A stretch of DNA of 64,000 nt. It comes from Enterococcus lacertideformus. Its GTDB lineage: Bacteria > Bacillota > Bacilli > Lactobacillales > Enterococcaceae. The DNA is taken from contig JADAKE010000014.1 in NCBI GenBank assembly GCA_015680865.1, positions 62,001 to 126,000 of the forward strand. Reading direction: 5' to 3'. The notes below the pieces were generated by a model. That model ran no database searches. It was given only the letters and a program-made list of their open reading frames with translations, and had not been told where the DNA came from. Both the position numbers and the translations under genes were made by a program. Each line of letters begins with the position of its first letter. Positions within the stretch are counted from its first letter, which is position 1. Shown here piece after piece: positions 1 through 9,230 of the stretch.

Positions 1-108
1 ATCGCTATTATTTCAGTTAATACATAAATCAGATCGCGCATTGCCTTTAAGTAATCCGTTTATTGATGTTTTGATTAGAAAGAATAATCAGTACTACTGA
101 CTATTCCA

Positions 109-2053
109 TTATTTAACTTCAAGTAAATCAGTAGTTGCGGTAACTGTTCCTTTAATAAGTGGTGTTACTTTCGAATAATCGGCAGTATTTGTCACAATAA
201 CCATTGTTGTATCATCAAGTCCTGCTTCTTTAATTAGCGTACGATCAAACGTTCCAAGGATATCTCCTTTTTTTACTTTTTGATTAGTAGTAACTTTTTG
301 TATAAATCCTTTACCGCCCATAGATACGGTGTCAATACCAATATGAATCAGTATTTCAGCGCCATCATTCGATTTAAGACCGTAAGCATGTCCAGTTTCA
401 AATGTAACTTGAATAGTGCCATCTACTGGAGAATAAACAGTGTCCCCAGTTGGTTTAATCGCAATACCTTTTCCCATAGTCTCTGAAGAAAATACTGGAT
501 CATTTACTGAATCAAGTCCAATCACTTCACCTGCAAGGGGACTAACGATTGTTTCTGAAGAATGATTTGTTTTAGTAGGTTCACCAGAAGTAACTGTGGT
601 TTGTTGGGTGTTTTCTGAATAACTCGTCACTGTTTGATCAGTAAGAGCTTCTGCTGCAAAGATGCCTGAAGCTTTTGTTTTCCCATAAAAGTAAGTAATT
701 GCAAAAGCAATCGCAAAGCTAATTAATTCACATAGTAAATAAAATGGGATAGAGGTTGCATTAATTGAAAGAAATCCAAGAAAACCTGCTGAACCAAGTG
801 ATACAGCGACAACTTTCAGTAGACCTGCTACTGCAGCGTCAACTCCGGAACCAATTAAAGCACAGAAAAATGGGAAACGATATTTTAAATTGACACCAAA
901 CAGAGCTGGTTCAGTAATACCAAGAAGTGCGGATACACCTGCAGACGAAGCAAGACTTTTTGTTTTAGAATTTTTAGTTAAGAACCGAATAGCAAATGTT
1001 GCAGCACCTTGAGCAACGTTTGCCATAGAAGCAACTACGAATATAAAATCTCCATGTCCAATACCATTTGTCCATGCTGAGAGCAATTGTGTTTCAATCG
1101 CAGGGAATGATTGATGAAGACCTGTCATAACGATTAGGGAGTATGTTCCACCAAAGATACCCATGCCAATAAATCCGGTTGCATTATATAGCCAAACAAT
1201 CGCGTCTGTAATCCCTTTAGAAAGCAATAACATTACAGTGCCGATAACTGTGAAGGTTAGAAAGCCGGTAATGATTACAGATAATAAGGGGGTAAATGTA
1301 AAGTCAACTGATGATGGAAGTTTTTTGTGAAAAAACTTTTCCAATACTGATAATAGCCAAACAGCTGCTAACACTGGAATGACTTGATAAGCATAGTTAG
1401 TTTGTGAGACATGATAACCAAAAATATTCCAATATTCCATAGAACCACCAAGTTCTGGTGTTGCCATAATCATTCCAATTGCAGCACCAAGGAACTGGTT
1501 GGCTCCAAAACGTTTAGCAGCGGAAATACCAACTAGTATAGGCAAAAACATAAATGGTGCAGCGGACATCAGTTGTATCATTGAGGAAATACCTTCAATC
1601 GCAGGATACATTTCTTCAATATGATTTTGGTCCAAAAAGTCCAGTAGCTGTTAGAAAGTTTCGTAAGGCCATTAATAAACCACCTGCAACAAGGGCAGGT
1701 ATAATTGGGACAAAAATATCTGATAATAATTTAATTAATGCCATAATGGGGTTGAATTTTTTATCTTTACTAGCAATTTGTTTTAAATCATCTGTTGAAA
1801 TTTCCGAAAGTCCAGTTTTTTTGATAAGTTCGTCATAAACGAAATTAACATCACCTGCACCGATAATCACTTGATATTGTCCATCAATTTTAAATGTGCC
1901 TTTTACATCTGAGTTTTCGTCTAAAGCTTTTTGATTCACTTTCGTGTCATCTTTTAGTACGAGACGAAGACGTGTAGCGCAGTGTGCAGCTGCAATAAGG
2001 TTATCTTTTCCGACCGCTTGTATTACGTCGGAAGCTACTTTACTGTAATTCAT
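109..2053 (-). pseudogene. scrA: Sucrose-type PTS EIIBCA permease, frameshifted
   Basis: Sucrose-class PTS permease that would import and phosphorylate sucrose. The 5' part (start ATG at 2053, behind AAAAAAGGAGTGATTCG) encodes an EIIB domain with the phospho-cysteine motif [11 protein letters not shown] and the first EIIC residues up to GLFGPKS, then stops at 1616. The rest, in a shifted frame from about 1630 down to 109, carries EIIC ([18 protein letters not shown]) and a C-terminal EIIA with the active-site segment [16 protein letters not shown]. The two frames are colinear and meet at GLFGPKS / EEMYPAIEG, so a small indel near 1625 breaks one gene of about 648 codons. It diverges from scrB, which with the adjacent LacI regulator supports the sucrose assignment. 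Either sucrose uptake through this permease is lost or the indel is a sequencing error. The substrate is inferred from context. Confidence 0.88.
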
Positions 2054-2080
2054 TCGAATCACTCCTTTTTTGTTTTTACG

Positions 2081-2202
2081 TGAAAACGGTTCACTGAAAT
2101 GCAAATTTATTTTAGCATATCTTAAAAATATATCAAACGTTTGTCATATAATTTATTTTTTCAAATGAAATGATTGATTTTTCAACGGAAAACGTTTACC
2201 AT
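2081..2202. promoter_or_regulatory. Divergent scr control region with three LacI/CcpA-type operators
   Basis: Between divergent scrA and scrB lie three similar half-palindromic sites: TGAAAACGGTTCACTG (2081-2096), TCAAACGTTTGTCA (2133-2146) and GGAAAACGTTTACC (2187-2200). All have the central CG of LacI-family and catabolite-responsive operators. The last matches 12 of 14 positions of the general cre consensus. The nearest regulator gene is the LacI-family gene following scrB, so these are probable ScrR and/or CcpA sites. Which protein binds which site is inferred. Confidence 0.65.
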
Positions 2203-2237
2203 ACTAGTTGTAAAAAGATAAATTGAAGGAGTAAAAT

Positions 2238-3677
2238 ATGAACTTACCTCGAGAAATACGATATCGTGCTTATTCTGATTGGACTAAAGATGAGATGATT
2301 AAAATTAAGGATAATGTAAAACGATCACCTTGGCGTGTTAGCTATCATATCGAACCTAAAACAGGATTGTTAAACGATCCTAATGGTTTTTCTTTTTTTA
2401 ACGGAAAATATACGCTTTTTTATCAAAATTGGCCATTTGGAGCTGCTCATGGTTTGAAAGAATGGGTGCACACTGAATCAGATGACTTAGTTCATTTTCA
2501 TGTAACAGGAGCAGAACTTCTTCCAGACACAAAACGAGATAGCCACGGAGCTTATTCCGGTTCTGCATATGAAATAGAGGGGAATCTATTCTTACTCTAT
2601 ATAGGAAACGTTCGAAATGAAAATTGGGAACGTGATACACTTCAAATCGGAGCATGGATGGATAAAAACTATAACATTACGAAAGGTGAGAATGTTCTTA
2701 TTCATCCACCTGCTGATGTAACAGATCATTTTCGTGATCCACAAATTTTTAATTATGAAGGACAATTGTATGCGATTGTTGGAGCACAAAATTTAGAAAA
2801 ATCAGGTTTCATCAAACTTTATAAAGCTACTGACAACAACGTGGAAACATGGGAAGAAGTTGGCAACCTTGATTTTGACGGCACTGGTTCAGAATACATG
2901 ATTGAGTGTCCAAATCTGGTATTTGTAGACCAAAAACCTGTTCTCATTTATTGTCCTCAAGGGTTGGATAAATCTGAGCTTAATTATGGAAATATCTACC
3001 CAAATACTTTTAAGATCTGTCAATCGCTTGACATAGAAAAGGTAAAACTTGTGGGAGCTTCAGAAATTCAAAATCTTGATTATGGATTTGAAGCATATGC
3101 GACTCAAGGATTCAATACTCCTGATGGGCGTGCTTTGATTGTCAGTTGGATTGGACTACCTGATATCAATTATCCAACTGATAAGTATGATTATCATGGA
3201 GCAATGAGTCTTGTAAAAGAACTTTCAATGAAAGATGGTAAACTTTACCAATATCAAGTAGAAGCTATTACATCGTTGCGTGCTAGTTCTGAACAATTTA
3301 CAGCAAAAGCAGAAACAAATAATACTTATGAGCTTGAACTGACTTTTCCTCCAAATCAGAAATTGGAGTTACTTCTTTTCTCTGATAGTAAAGGAAATGG
3401 ACTTAGCTTGATTGTAGATACCAAAGAAGGAAAAATTATTTTAAATCGCAGCAAAGCAGGTATTCAATATGCAACAGACTTTGGTACGATTCGTGAATGC
3501 TCAATTGATACTAAAGAAACAATTGCTAACATTTTTGTAGATAATTCAATCATTGAGATTTTTATTAATAAAGGAGAAAAAGTATTTACTAGTCGCGTAT
3601 TCCCTGAGAAACACCAAAATGGTATTCAAATTAAATCAGGTGAACCGACTGGAAAATACTTTGAATTAAAATATTAA
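2238..3677 (+). CDS. scrB: Sucrose-6-phosphate hydrolase (GH32)
   Basis: Cytoplasmic glycoside hydrolase family 32 enzyme that splits sucrose-6-phosphate, the product of the PTS permease, into glucose-6-phosphate and fructose. The 479-residue protein shows the GH32 nucleophile motif LLNDPNGFSFF near residue 45, FRDPQIF near residue 165 (transition-state stabiliser Asp), and the acid/base motif IECPNLVF near residue 228. A C-terminal beta-sandwich follows. Length is normal for the family. The ATG is preceded by GAAGGAG at good spacing. It is followed one base later by the LacI-family regulator, so the two form an operon. The partner permease gene scrA is frameshifted, so the enzyme may lack a dedicated supply of substrate. 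It could also act on other fructosides. Confidence 0.93.
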   Translation: MNLPREIRYRAYSDWTKDEMIKIKDNVKRSPWRVSYHIEPKTGLLNDPNGFSFFNGKYTLFYQNWPFGAAHGLKEWVHTESDDLVHFHVTGAELLPDTKRDSHGAYSGSAYEIEGNLFLLYIGNVRNENWERDTLQIGAWMDKNYNITKGENVLIHPPADVTDHFRDPQIFNYEGQLYAIVGAQNLEKSGFIKLYKATDNNVETWEEVGNLDFDGTGSEYMIECPNLVFVDQKPVLIYCPQGLDKSELNYGNIYPNTFKICQSLDIEKVKLVGASEIQNLDYGFEAYATQGFNTPDGRALIVSWIGLPDINYPTDKYDYHGAMSLVKELSMKDGKLYQYQVEAITSLRASSEQFTAKAETNNTYELELTFPPNQKLELLLFSDSKGNGLSLIVDTKEGKIILNRSKAGIQYATDFGTIRECSIDTKETIANIFVDNSIIEIFINKGEKVFTSRVFPEKHQNGIQIKSGEPTGKYFELKY

Positions 3678-3678
3678 T

Positions 3679-4641
3679 ATGGTAGCAAAATTATCTGATG
3701 TCGCTGAACTAGCTGGAGTTAGCCCAACTACCGTTTCACGCGTCATTAACAATAAGGGATATCTATCGGAAAAAACAAAACAAAAAGTTCATGAAGCTAT
3801 GAAAACTCTTGGTTATAAACCTAATAATCTAGCACGCGGACTTCAAGGAAAGTCACCCCAACTTATTGGGCTTATTTTTCCTAATATCAGTAATATCTTT
3901 TACTCTGAACTGATTGAGTATCTGGAAATCGAATTATTCAAACATGGCTATAAAACAATTATTTGCAATAGTCAGAACGATCCTGCTAAAGAGCGGGAAT
4001 ATATTGAAATGCTTGAAGCGAATCAAGTTGATGGGATTATCTCATCTAGTCATAATCTTGGAATTGCTGATTATGAGCGTGTGGGAGCACCTATTGTTGC
4101 TTTTGATAGAAACTTAGCTCCTAATGTTTCTATTGTTTTTTCAGACAACTTTGAAGGTGGAAAACTTGCAGCTAAAACGTTACAAAAAAATGGTTGTCAA
4201 AATAGTATTATGATTACAGGAAATGACAATACGGATTCTCCAACAGGATTACGTGCGCTTGGTTTTTCTTTTCAAAATCCAAATGGCAAAGTTTTCAAAA
4301 TCCCTAATAATCTCTCTACGATTCGTCGTGAAATGGAAATCAAGTCGACCATCCTAAGTCACAAACCAGATGGTATTTTTGTTTCTGATGATCTAACAGC
4401 AATTCTTACTATGAAAATTGCTCATCAACTTAAACTTAATATCCCAGAAGACTTAAAAATTATTGGCTATGATGGAACATCTTTTGTTGAGAAATTTTTC
4501 CCACAATTGACAACAATTAGACAACCAATTGATGAAATCGCAAGTCTGATTGTTGATGTTCTTCTGAAAAAAATGAAGAATGAAAAGACAAGCAAGGATT
4601 ACATTTTGCCAATCTCGTTACTTCCTGGAGGGAGCATTTAA
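3679..4641 (+). CDS. scrR: LacI-family repressor of the sucrose locus
   Basis: LacI/GalR-type transcriptional repressor of 320 residues. The N-terminal helix-turn-helix reads KLSDVAELAGVSPTTVSRV (residues 4-22), followed by the hinge helix around LGYKPNNLARGL. A periplasmic-binding-protein-like effector domain starts at LIGLIFPNISNIFYSELIEY. The start ATG lies one base after the scrB stop and has no strong ribosome binding site of its own, so translational coupling is likely. It probably binds the CG-centred operators in the scrA-scrB gap and responds to sucrose-6-phosphate or fructose. The effector is inferred. No lesion was seen. Confidence 0.88.
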   Translation: MVAKLSDVAELAGVSPTTVSRVINNKGYLSEKTKQKVHEAMKTLGYKPNNLARGLQGKSPQLIGLIFPNISNIFYSELIEYLEIELFKHGYKTIICNSQNDPAKEREYIEMLEANQVDGIISSSHNLGIADYERVGAPIVAFDRNLAPNVSIVFSDNFEGGKLAAKTLQKNGCQNSIMITGNDNTDSPTGLRALGFSFQNPNGKVFKIPNNLSTIRREMEIKSTILSHKPDGIFVSDDLTAILTMKIAHQLKLNIPEDLKIIGYDGTSFVEKFFPQLTTIRQPIDEIASLIVDVLLKKMKNEKTSKDYILPISLLPGGSI

Positions 4642-4758
4642 TGGCAAATTTTTTTCTTGATATTTATCACATTCGTTCAAAAGGAATTTGTAGCTATTTA
4701 TTGGTTTGAAAAATATTCCGAACTATAAATCGCGCTTTTTATTCTAAAAACGGATAAA

Positions 4759-4998
4759 CGGTGTTTAAGCAACAGCTCATTGAAATCGAATTTCCTGATT
4801 CTTTCACAATCTTATTCACGGTATTTAAAGAGCTGACCCTCGGCGATAAGTCCAAAAATCTCAAAACATGGGGAGCTGTTTCGAAATTTTCACCCTTATT
4901 GCTCCTGCGATTACTCGTCGCAGTTTTTACTTGGTGAGCACTCAGGTCAAAACGCTCTTTTCACAACCTTTTATCCACCATGTTCAAGAAGTCGCTTT
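4759..4998 (-). repeat. Intergenic hairpin-repeat array, locus 1 (minus orientation)
   Basis: Read on the minus strand, this stretch has the same plan as arrays near 36.8, 45.5 and 47.9 kb. A unit opens with GGTTGTGAAAAGAGC (about 4967-4953) and closes with GCTCTTTAAATACCG (about 4833-4819). The next opens with GATTGTGAAAGAATC and closes with TTGCTTAAACACCG (about 4772-4759). The unit between 4819 and 4967 also contains a small internal hairpin, CTGCGACGAGTAATCGCAG. The array lies downstream of scrR in antisense orientation. No protein-coding content was seen from 4642 to 5100. Confidence 0.6.
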
Positions 4999-5112
4999 AT
5001 CAAAAAAATTGCCGTAGAATACCAAAAATTATAGAGACATTTTAAAAAGACTGAAATGAATCAAAAAGATCAATCAATATACATAACATTGATTGATCTT
5101 TTTCTGTTATTT

Positions 5113-5245
5113 GGTTAAACAATTTTTCTCGAAATAGATATTTAGGGGAACTTTGATAAACTGCGTATAAGACATCTTGAGTCCTCCTATGAGTTGGCTC
5201 GTCAAATTAATTCTAAATGATTTCAGGTTGTCTTTTCTATACTTA
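5113..5245 (-). mobile_element. Relic of the 5' end of an ISL3-family element
   Basis: About 130 bp closely match 21599-21742, the start of an ISL3-type transposase copy. Both include the transposase ribosome binding site and start (AGGAGG then ATG, minus strand) and the outer sequence ending near AATTCTAA and GTGTCTTTTCT. Relative to the second copy, a short segment after the ninth codon is missing. Only the first two dozen codons remain, so the element is dead. The outer boundary is where the two copies stop matching and is approximate. Confidence 0.7.
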
Positions 5246-5274
5246 CCAACGATATATGTTTGTAAATTGTATGT

Positions 5275-5541
5275 TTATACCCATATTATGAGAGTTTTAT
5301 CATCAAGAATAACACGAACCGTTATTACTAAATCAATTATATTTTCAGTCCATAAGGGAAAGAATAGTCCTTTTTTATGCGACATAAAAGAAGTTTGGTA
5401 CTTCTTAGGAATTTTATATCCTAAAATAATAGACAAAGTCCATACAGAGAATGCTAATAAAATATTATATTTTAGAGCTAAAAATAGGCTTAATATTAAG
5501 AGAAGAAATTGACAAGTTTTTATAAACCCTAAAGTTTTCAT
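5275..5541 (-). CDS. Small membrane protein, unknown function
   Basis: An 88-residue product is chosen from the ATG at 5541 because AAGGAGA sits seven bases upstream. A longer in-frame start at 5685 would have to translate through a large operator palindrome and is unlikely. Two hydrophobic stretches (residues about 10-25 and 27-42) are followed by a basic turn, IPKKYQTSFMSHKKG, and a third weakly hydrophobic stretch near the C-terminus, which suggests two or three membrane passes. I do not recognise the family. The gene lies next to an ISL3 relic and may be a fragment of a larger transporter. The upstream operator indicates strongly controlled expression. Confidence 0.5.
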   Translation of the reverse strand: MKTLGFIKTCQFLLLILSLFLALKYNILLAFSVWTLSIILGYKIPKKYQTSFMSHKKGLFFPLWTENIIDLVITVRVILDDKTLIIWV

Positions 5542-5569
5542 AACTGATCTCCTTAAATTCATAGTTAAA

Positions 5570-5616
5570 ATAAACTCTGTTGAATTTATTATATCAGTAA
5601 ATTCAACAGAGTTTAT
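5570..5616. promoter_or_regulatory. Perfect 19-bp inverted repeat around a -10 box
   Basis: The arms TAAACTCTGTTGAATTTA (5571-5588) and TAAATTCAACAGAGTTTA (5598-5615) are exact reverse complements around a 9-base centre. One more base pairs at each end. On the minus strand the centre contains TATAAT (5593-5588), a consensus -10 for the small membrane gene 29 bases downstream. A repressor dimer bound here would cover the promoter. The layout resembles TetR-family operators, but no regulator gene is adjacent. Confidence 0.75.
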
Positions 5617-5685
5617 ATTTTTTAGTATGTAGAAAGAATCTTTTTTAAGTCTAATCGTATTATTCATTTGAAATGAAGAAAACAA

Positions 5686-6060
5686 AATATTTCAGTTTCA
5701 ATCATAATTGATAGACGGTAAGGGAGAGATTTCACTCATCATGAAACAATAAAAAGATTAGAAAATGAAAACGAGAGAAACAAATTATGCTATAATCAAA
5801 TGTCACTGATCGATTTTAAGTTCAGTAGGGCGTGAATATTTCGGTTAGTGCTCATCTAGCGGTTCTAAATATGGTTTTTATGGTTATTGAAACAATGAAG
5901 TTCCTTAATCAAAGAAACAAGAATGAAAGATGGTTTCCTAGAGTTCAATATTCACTTTGATTTTTTATGAAAGAAACTTGTCCAATGAATAAATACTTGT
6001 GTAATTTTAGTGAACAAAGCTTGAAACTTGGCAAAGCATTCGTTAAACTAAGTAAGATTG
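5686..6060. other. Gene-free stretch upstream of der
   Basis: No open frame with a plausible start and ribosome binding site was found on either strand. In related genomes, by recall, cmk and rpsA often precede der. I could not recognise a remnant of rpsA here, so the upstream neighbourhood seems to have been replaced by the sucrose/IS segment. A der promoter is probably included but not assigned. Confidence 0.4.
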
Positions 6061-6083
6061 GAAACTTGTGAGGAGGAAAAATT

Positions 6084-7394
6084 ATGGCAAATCCAACAAT
6101 TGCAATCGTTGGCCGCCCGAACGTCGGTAAGTCTACGATTTTTAACCGCATCGCTGGCGAGCGTATCTCGATTGTCGAAGATACTCCAGGAGTAACTCGC
6201 GATCGTATTTATGCTAAAGGCGAATGGTTAGGTCGAGAATTCAGTGTGATCGATACAGGTGGGATTGATTTAGGTGACGAACCATTTATGGATCAAATCA
6301 AGCATCAAGCAGAAATCGCGATTGAAGAAGCAGATGTCATCATCTGTGTTGTCAGCGGACGTGAAGGAGTCACTGATGCAGATGAAATGGTAGCAAAAAT
6401 ATTGTATCGTAGTAATAAACCTGTTATTTTAGCAGTTAATAAAGTAGATAATCCTGAGATGCGAAATGATATCTACGAATTTTATTCATTAGGATTAGGT
6501 GATCCTTATACAGTTTCTGGTAGTCATGGATTAGGAATTGGTGATGTATTAGATGAAGCAATTAAATTCTTTTCAAATGATGGGGAAGAAGAAGAGGATG
6601 ATACAATTAAATTTAGTTTGATCGGTCGTCCAAATGTCGGAAAATCTTCTTTGATTAATGCGATCTTAGGGGAAGAACGTGTGATTGTTTCAGATGTGGA
6701 AGGGACAACTAGAGATGCAATCGATACTCACTTTGTTTCTGAAACGGGACAAAAGTTCTTAATGATTGATACTGCGGGTATGCGAAAACGTGGTAAGGTA
6801 TATGAAAATACAGAGAAGTATAGTGTCATGCGTGCAATGCGTGCGATTGATCGTTCGGATATCGTTTTGATGGTTCTGAATGCAGAAGAAGGAATCCGTG
6901 AGCAAGATAAGCGTGTCGCAGGGTATGCCCATGAAGCTGGACGTGGTGTGATTATCGTGGTCAATAAATGGGATCTTGTCAAAAAAGAAACAAACACGAT
7001 GCGTGATTTTGAGCAGGAAATTCGAGAAGAGTTCCGTTATTTAGATTATGCCCCAATCATATTTGTTTCAGCTGTAACAAAGCAACGGTTAGAACGTTTA
7101 CCGGAAATGATTGAAGATGTAAGCATGAACCAAAACTTGCGTGTGTCATCTGCTGTTTTGAATGATATCATTATGGATGCTGTAGCAATCAATCCAACAC
7201 CAACGGATAAAGGAAAACGATTGAAGATTTTCTATGCTACACAAGTAGCGGTAAAACCACCGACCTTCGTTGTTTTTGTCAATGAAGAAGAACTGATGCG
7301 TTTTTCTTACGAGCGTTTCCTTGAAAATCAAATTCGAAAAGCATTTACTTTTGAAGGAACCTCCATTCGTATCATTCCGAGAAGACGAAAATAG
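6084..7394 (+). CDS. der: Ribosome assembly GTPase Der (EngA)
   Basis: Essential double-GTPase for 50S ribosomal subunit maturation. The 436 residues hold two complete G domains. In the first, P-loop GRPNVGKST is near residue 10, DTPGVTRD near 33 and NKVD near 118. In the second, GRPNVGKSS is near residue 182, DTAGM near 229 and NKWD near 294. A C-terminal KH-like domain ends in the basic tail IIPRRRK. ATG follows GAGGAGGAAAAATT. Length and motifs are normal. It is followed after about 240 bp by the HU gene, as in many lactic acid bacteria. Confidence 0.97.
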   Translation: MANPTIAIVGRPNVGKSTIFNRIAGERISIVEDTPGVTRDRIYAKGEWLGREFSVIDTGGIDLGDEPFMDQIKHQAEIAIEEADVIICVVSGREGVTDADEMVAKILYRSNKPVILAVNKVDNPEMRNDIYEFYSLGLGDPYTVSGSHGLGIGDVLDEAIKFFSNDGEEEEDDTIKFSLIGRPNVGKSSLINAILGEERVIVSDVEGTTRDAIDTHFVSETGQKFLMIDTAGMRKRGKVYENTEKYSVMRAMRAIDRSDIVLMVLNAEEGIREQDKRVAGYAHEAGRGVIIVVNKWDLVKKETNTMRDFEQEIREEFRYLDYAPIIFVSAVTKQRLERLPEMIEDVSMNQNLRVSSAVLNDIIMDAVAINPTPTDKGKRLKIFYATQVAVKPPTFVVFVNEEELMRFSYERFLENQIRKAFTFEGTSIRIIPRRRK

Positions 7395-7637
7395 GCATTT
7401 TACCACATCAGAAGTTTTTTTTCAAAAAAAATCGCTGGTTTTGATTATTCTGGTTTTATGACTAAAAAAAGCAGAGTAAAAATGGTAAAAACCTTGCTAT
7501 TAAGCGGTTTATATGATATCGTGATAACAGAATATTGAACTTGATCAATATTTCTTTTAAACTTTTTGGACCACTCAGAAAGTTTTAACTAAACTGATGT
7601 TTACATCATATCTCTTGTGGAGGAGGTGAATCTATCC

Positions 7638-7913
7638 ATGGCAAACAAAGCAGAATTAATCGAAAAAGTTGCTTCAGCTACTGATCTAACTAAAAAAGAC
7701 GCAACTGCAGCAGTAGATGCTGTATTTTCAACTATCCAAGATGCTTTAGCTAAAGGCGAAAAAGTTCAATTAATCGGTTTTGGTAACTTTGAAGTTCGCG
7801 AACGTGCAGCTCGTAAAGGACGTAATCCACAAACTGGTGAAGAAATCGAAATTCCAGCTAGCAAAGTACCTGCATTCAAACCAGGTAAAGCATTAAAAGA
7901 CGCTGTTAAATAA
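7638..7913 (+). CDS. hup: DNA-binding protein HU
   Basis: Histone-like nucleoid protein of 91 residues that bends and compacts DNA as a dimer. The sequence shows [20 protein letters not shown] at the N-terminus and the beta-arm region [20 protein letters not shown] with the intercalating NP pair, then [16 protein letters not shown]. The ATG at 7638 was chosen over an upstream GTG at 7617 because the latter overlaps the GGAGGAGGTG ribosome binding site. Single-gene unit with its own terminator. No abnormality. Confidence 0.97.
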   Translation: MANKAELIEKVASATDLTKKDATAAVDAVFSTIQDALAKGEKVQLIGFGNFEVRERAARKGRNPQTGEEIEIPASKVPAFKPGKALKDAVK

Positions 7914-7923
7914 TACGGTGAAT

Positions 7924-7959
7924 AAAGCACTTGTGGCTCTGAAGCTACAGGTGCTTTTC
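7924..7959 (+). terminator. Terminator of hup
   Basis: Stem AAAGCACTTGTGGCT / AGCTACAGGTGCTTT with G-U pairs and a 4-nt loop, followed by a T-rich tail. Confidence 0.85.
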
Positions 7960-8176
7960 TTTGTCCATTTTTATGAAACAAAGCAGAAACGTTTTTGACT
8001 ATTGGCGCAGTGAGGGGCGATTATCTCAATCAATTGTTTTTATTGAGTAAAGTCCCTTTTACTGCTTTAAATCTACAAATAGACAACCAAATCGTGGAGA
8101 ATTACTAGAATGTGTAAAGGAATTACCTATCTTTTTTCGATTTTACTTACTAATGGTAAAATAAAGGAAAGGAGGG

Positions 8177-9229
8177 ATGTCTGTGGAAATTGATTATCAA
8201 GTACAAGAGGAGAAAGCAAAAATTTATTATGGAGAGACTTTAGCAAGTCAGTTGAAGACAATTATGATTGATCAGCCTATATTATTTTTAACAAACCAGC
8301 GGTATTATGATTTGTTTGCTGACAAAATCAATCAAAAATTTCTTAATCCTAGTGAAATCGATTGGTATATTTGTGCAAATACACAATGTAACCATTTAAC
8401 CGAACTCAGTAATTTGGTAACTTTTGCGAAACGTTATCCTGAAAGCCAATCCTTTCTTATTATTGGATTTGGAAATGAAGGAGTTATGGACTTGGCGGGT
8501 TTTTTCCAAAAGCATACCTCACTTACAGCAAAGTTGTGGCTGATTCCTGTATCGATACGGTCAATGGCACGTGCCTTGACGCCACAACGTATGATTTTAC
8601 AACTACCAAATCAGGTTGTTCTACAAACAGATAATCTTCCAGAGCGAATCGTATATGATCAAACTATTAGTGAAAAGCAAGGAGAAGGAAAACAAATTGA
8701 TTTTTTAGTATTGATCTGTTGTGGTATCATTTGTGATTACCGTTTTTTACAAAATCTCTATAAAAATTATCCGATGCCACATCAATTAGCGCAACGTCCG
8801 CTTACCGGTATGTTAGAGGAAATGATTTCTTTTTATCAAGATAGTGCTGACAATCTTTCAAATTATGGTAAACTGTTTGAACAGGCTTTTTATTTAACAG
8901 AGAATGGTCATTTATTATCAGCTAGTATGAAAAGACTATTAGGAATCCTATTTCATCTCTTATGGAACGTAGAAGTATCTGAAATGACCTTCCAATTAAA
9001 AAATTTTTTTATTTGGTTGAAACATCTGAATTATCCAATTGAGTGGCCTGATCACATATCCAAAATAGATTATCTAGAAAATGTCTTAAATCTGGCAAAT
9101 AAAAGCAAAAAAATTCTTGTTTTGAAAAAAATCGGTATAATAGAGAGATATCAAACACCAAATGAACATGAATTAGTGCAAGTAATGACATCTTATGAAA
9201 AGATTATTAGTGAGATTAGAGGGATTTAA
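8177..9229 (+). CDS. AroB-like protein lacking catalytic motifs
   Basis: A 350-residue protein whose fold signature resembles the dehydroquinate synthase / iron-alcohol dehydrogenase superfamily. The segment FGNEGVMDLAGFFQKHT near residues 96-112 parallels the NAD-binding glycine loop GGGVVGDLAGFVA of AroB, and IPVSIRSMARA parallels the following IPTSLL strand. The metal-binding His residues and lysines of true AroB are not apparent. The start follows GGAAAGGAGGGATGTCT. It overlaps the ribosome binding site region of the TPR gene, and synteny hup / this gene / TPR / ypiB suggests a conserved operon. It is probably a catalytically inactive AroB paralogue with a regulatory or structural role. 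It is not a shikimate gene, as no aro genes are adjacent. Confidence 0.6.
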   Translation: MSVEIDYQVQEEKAKIYYGETLASQLKTIMIDQPILFLTNQRYYDLFADKINQKFLNPSEIDWYICANTQCNHLTELSNLVTFAKRYPESQSFLIIGFGNEGVMDLAGFFQKHTSLTAKLWLIPVSIRSMARALTPQRMILQLPNQVVLQTDNLPERIVYDQTISEKQGEGKQIDFLVLICCGIICDYRFLQNLYKNYPMPHQLAQRPLTGMLEEMISFYQDSADNLSNYGKLFEQAFYLTENGHLLSASMKRLLGILFHLLWNVEVSEMTFQLKNFFIWLKHLNYPIEWPDHISKIDYLENVLNLANKSKKILVLKKIGIIERYQTPNEHELVQVMTSYEKIISEIRGI

Positions 9230-9230
9230 A

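Noticed and set aside
280..486. Plus-strand frame opposite scrA
   Set aside because: It is antisense to the conserved EIIA domain of scrA and has no ribosome binding site.
5177..5512. Plus-strand 111-codon frame over the IS relic and small membrane gene
   Set aside because: It runs antisense through the IS end and the membrane gene, which has the better start and promoter, and its start is the complement of IS sequence.
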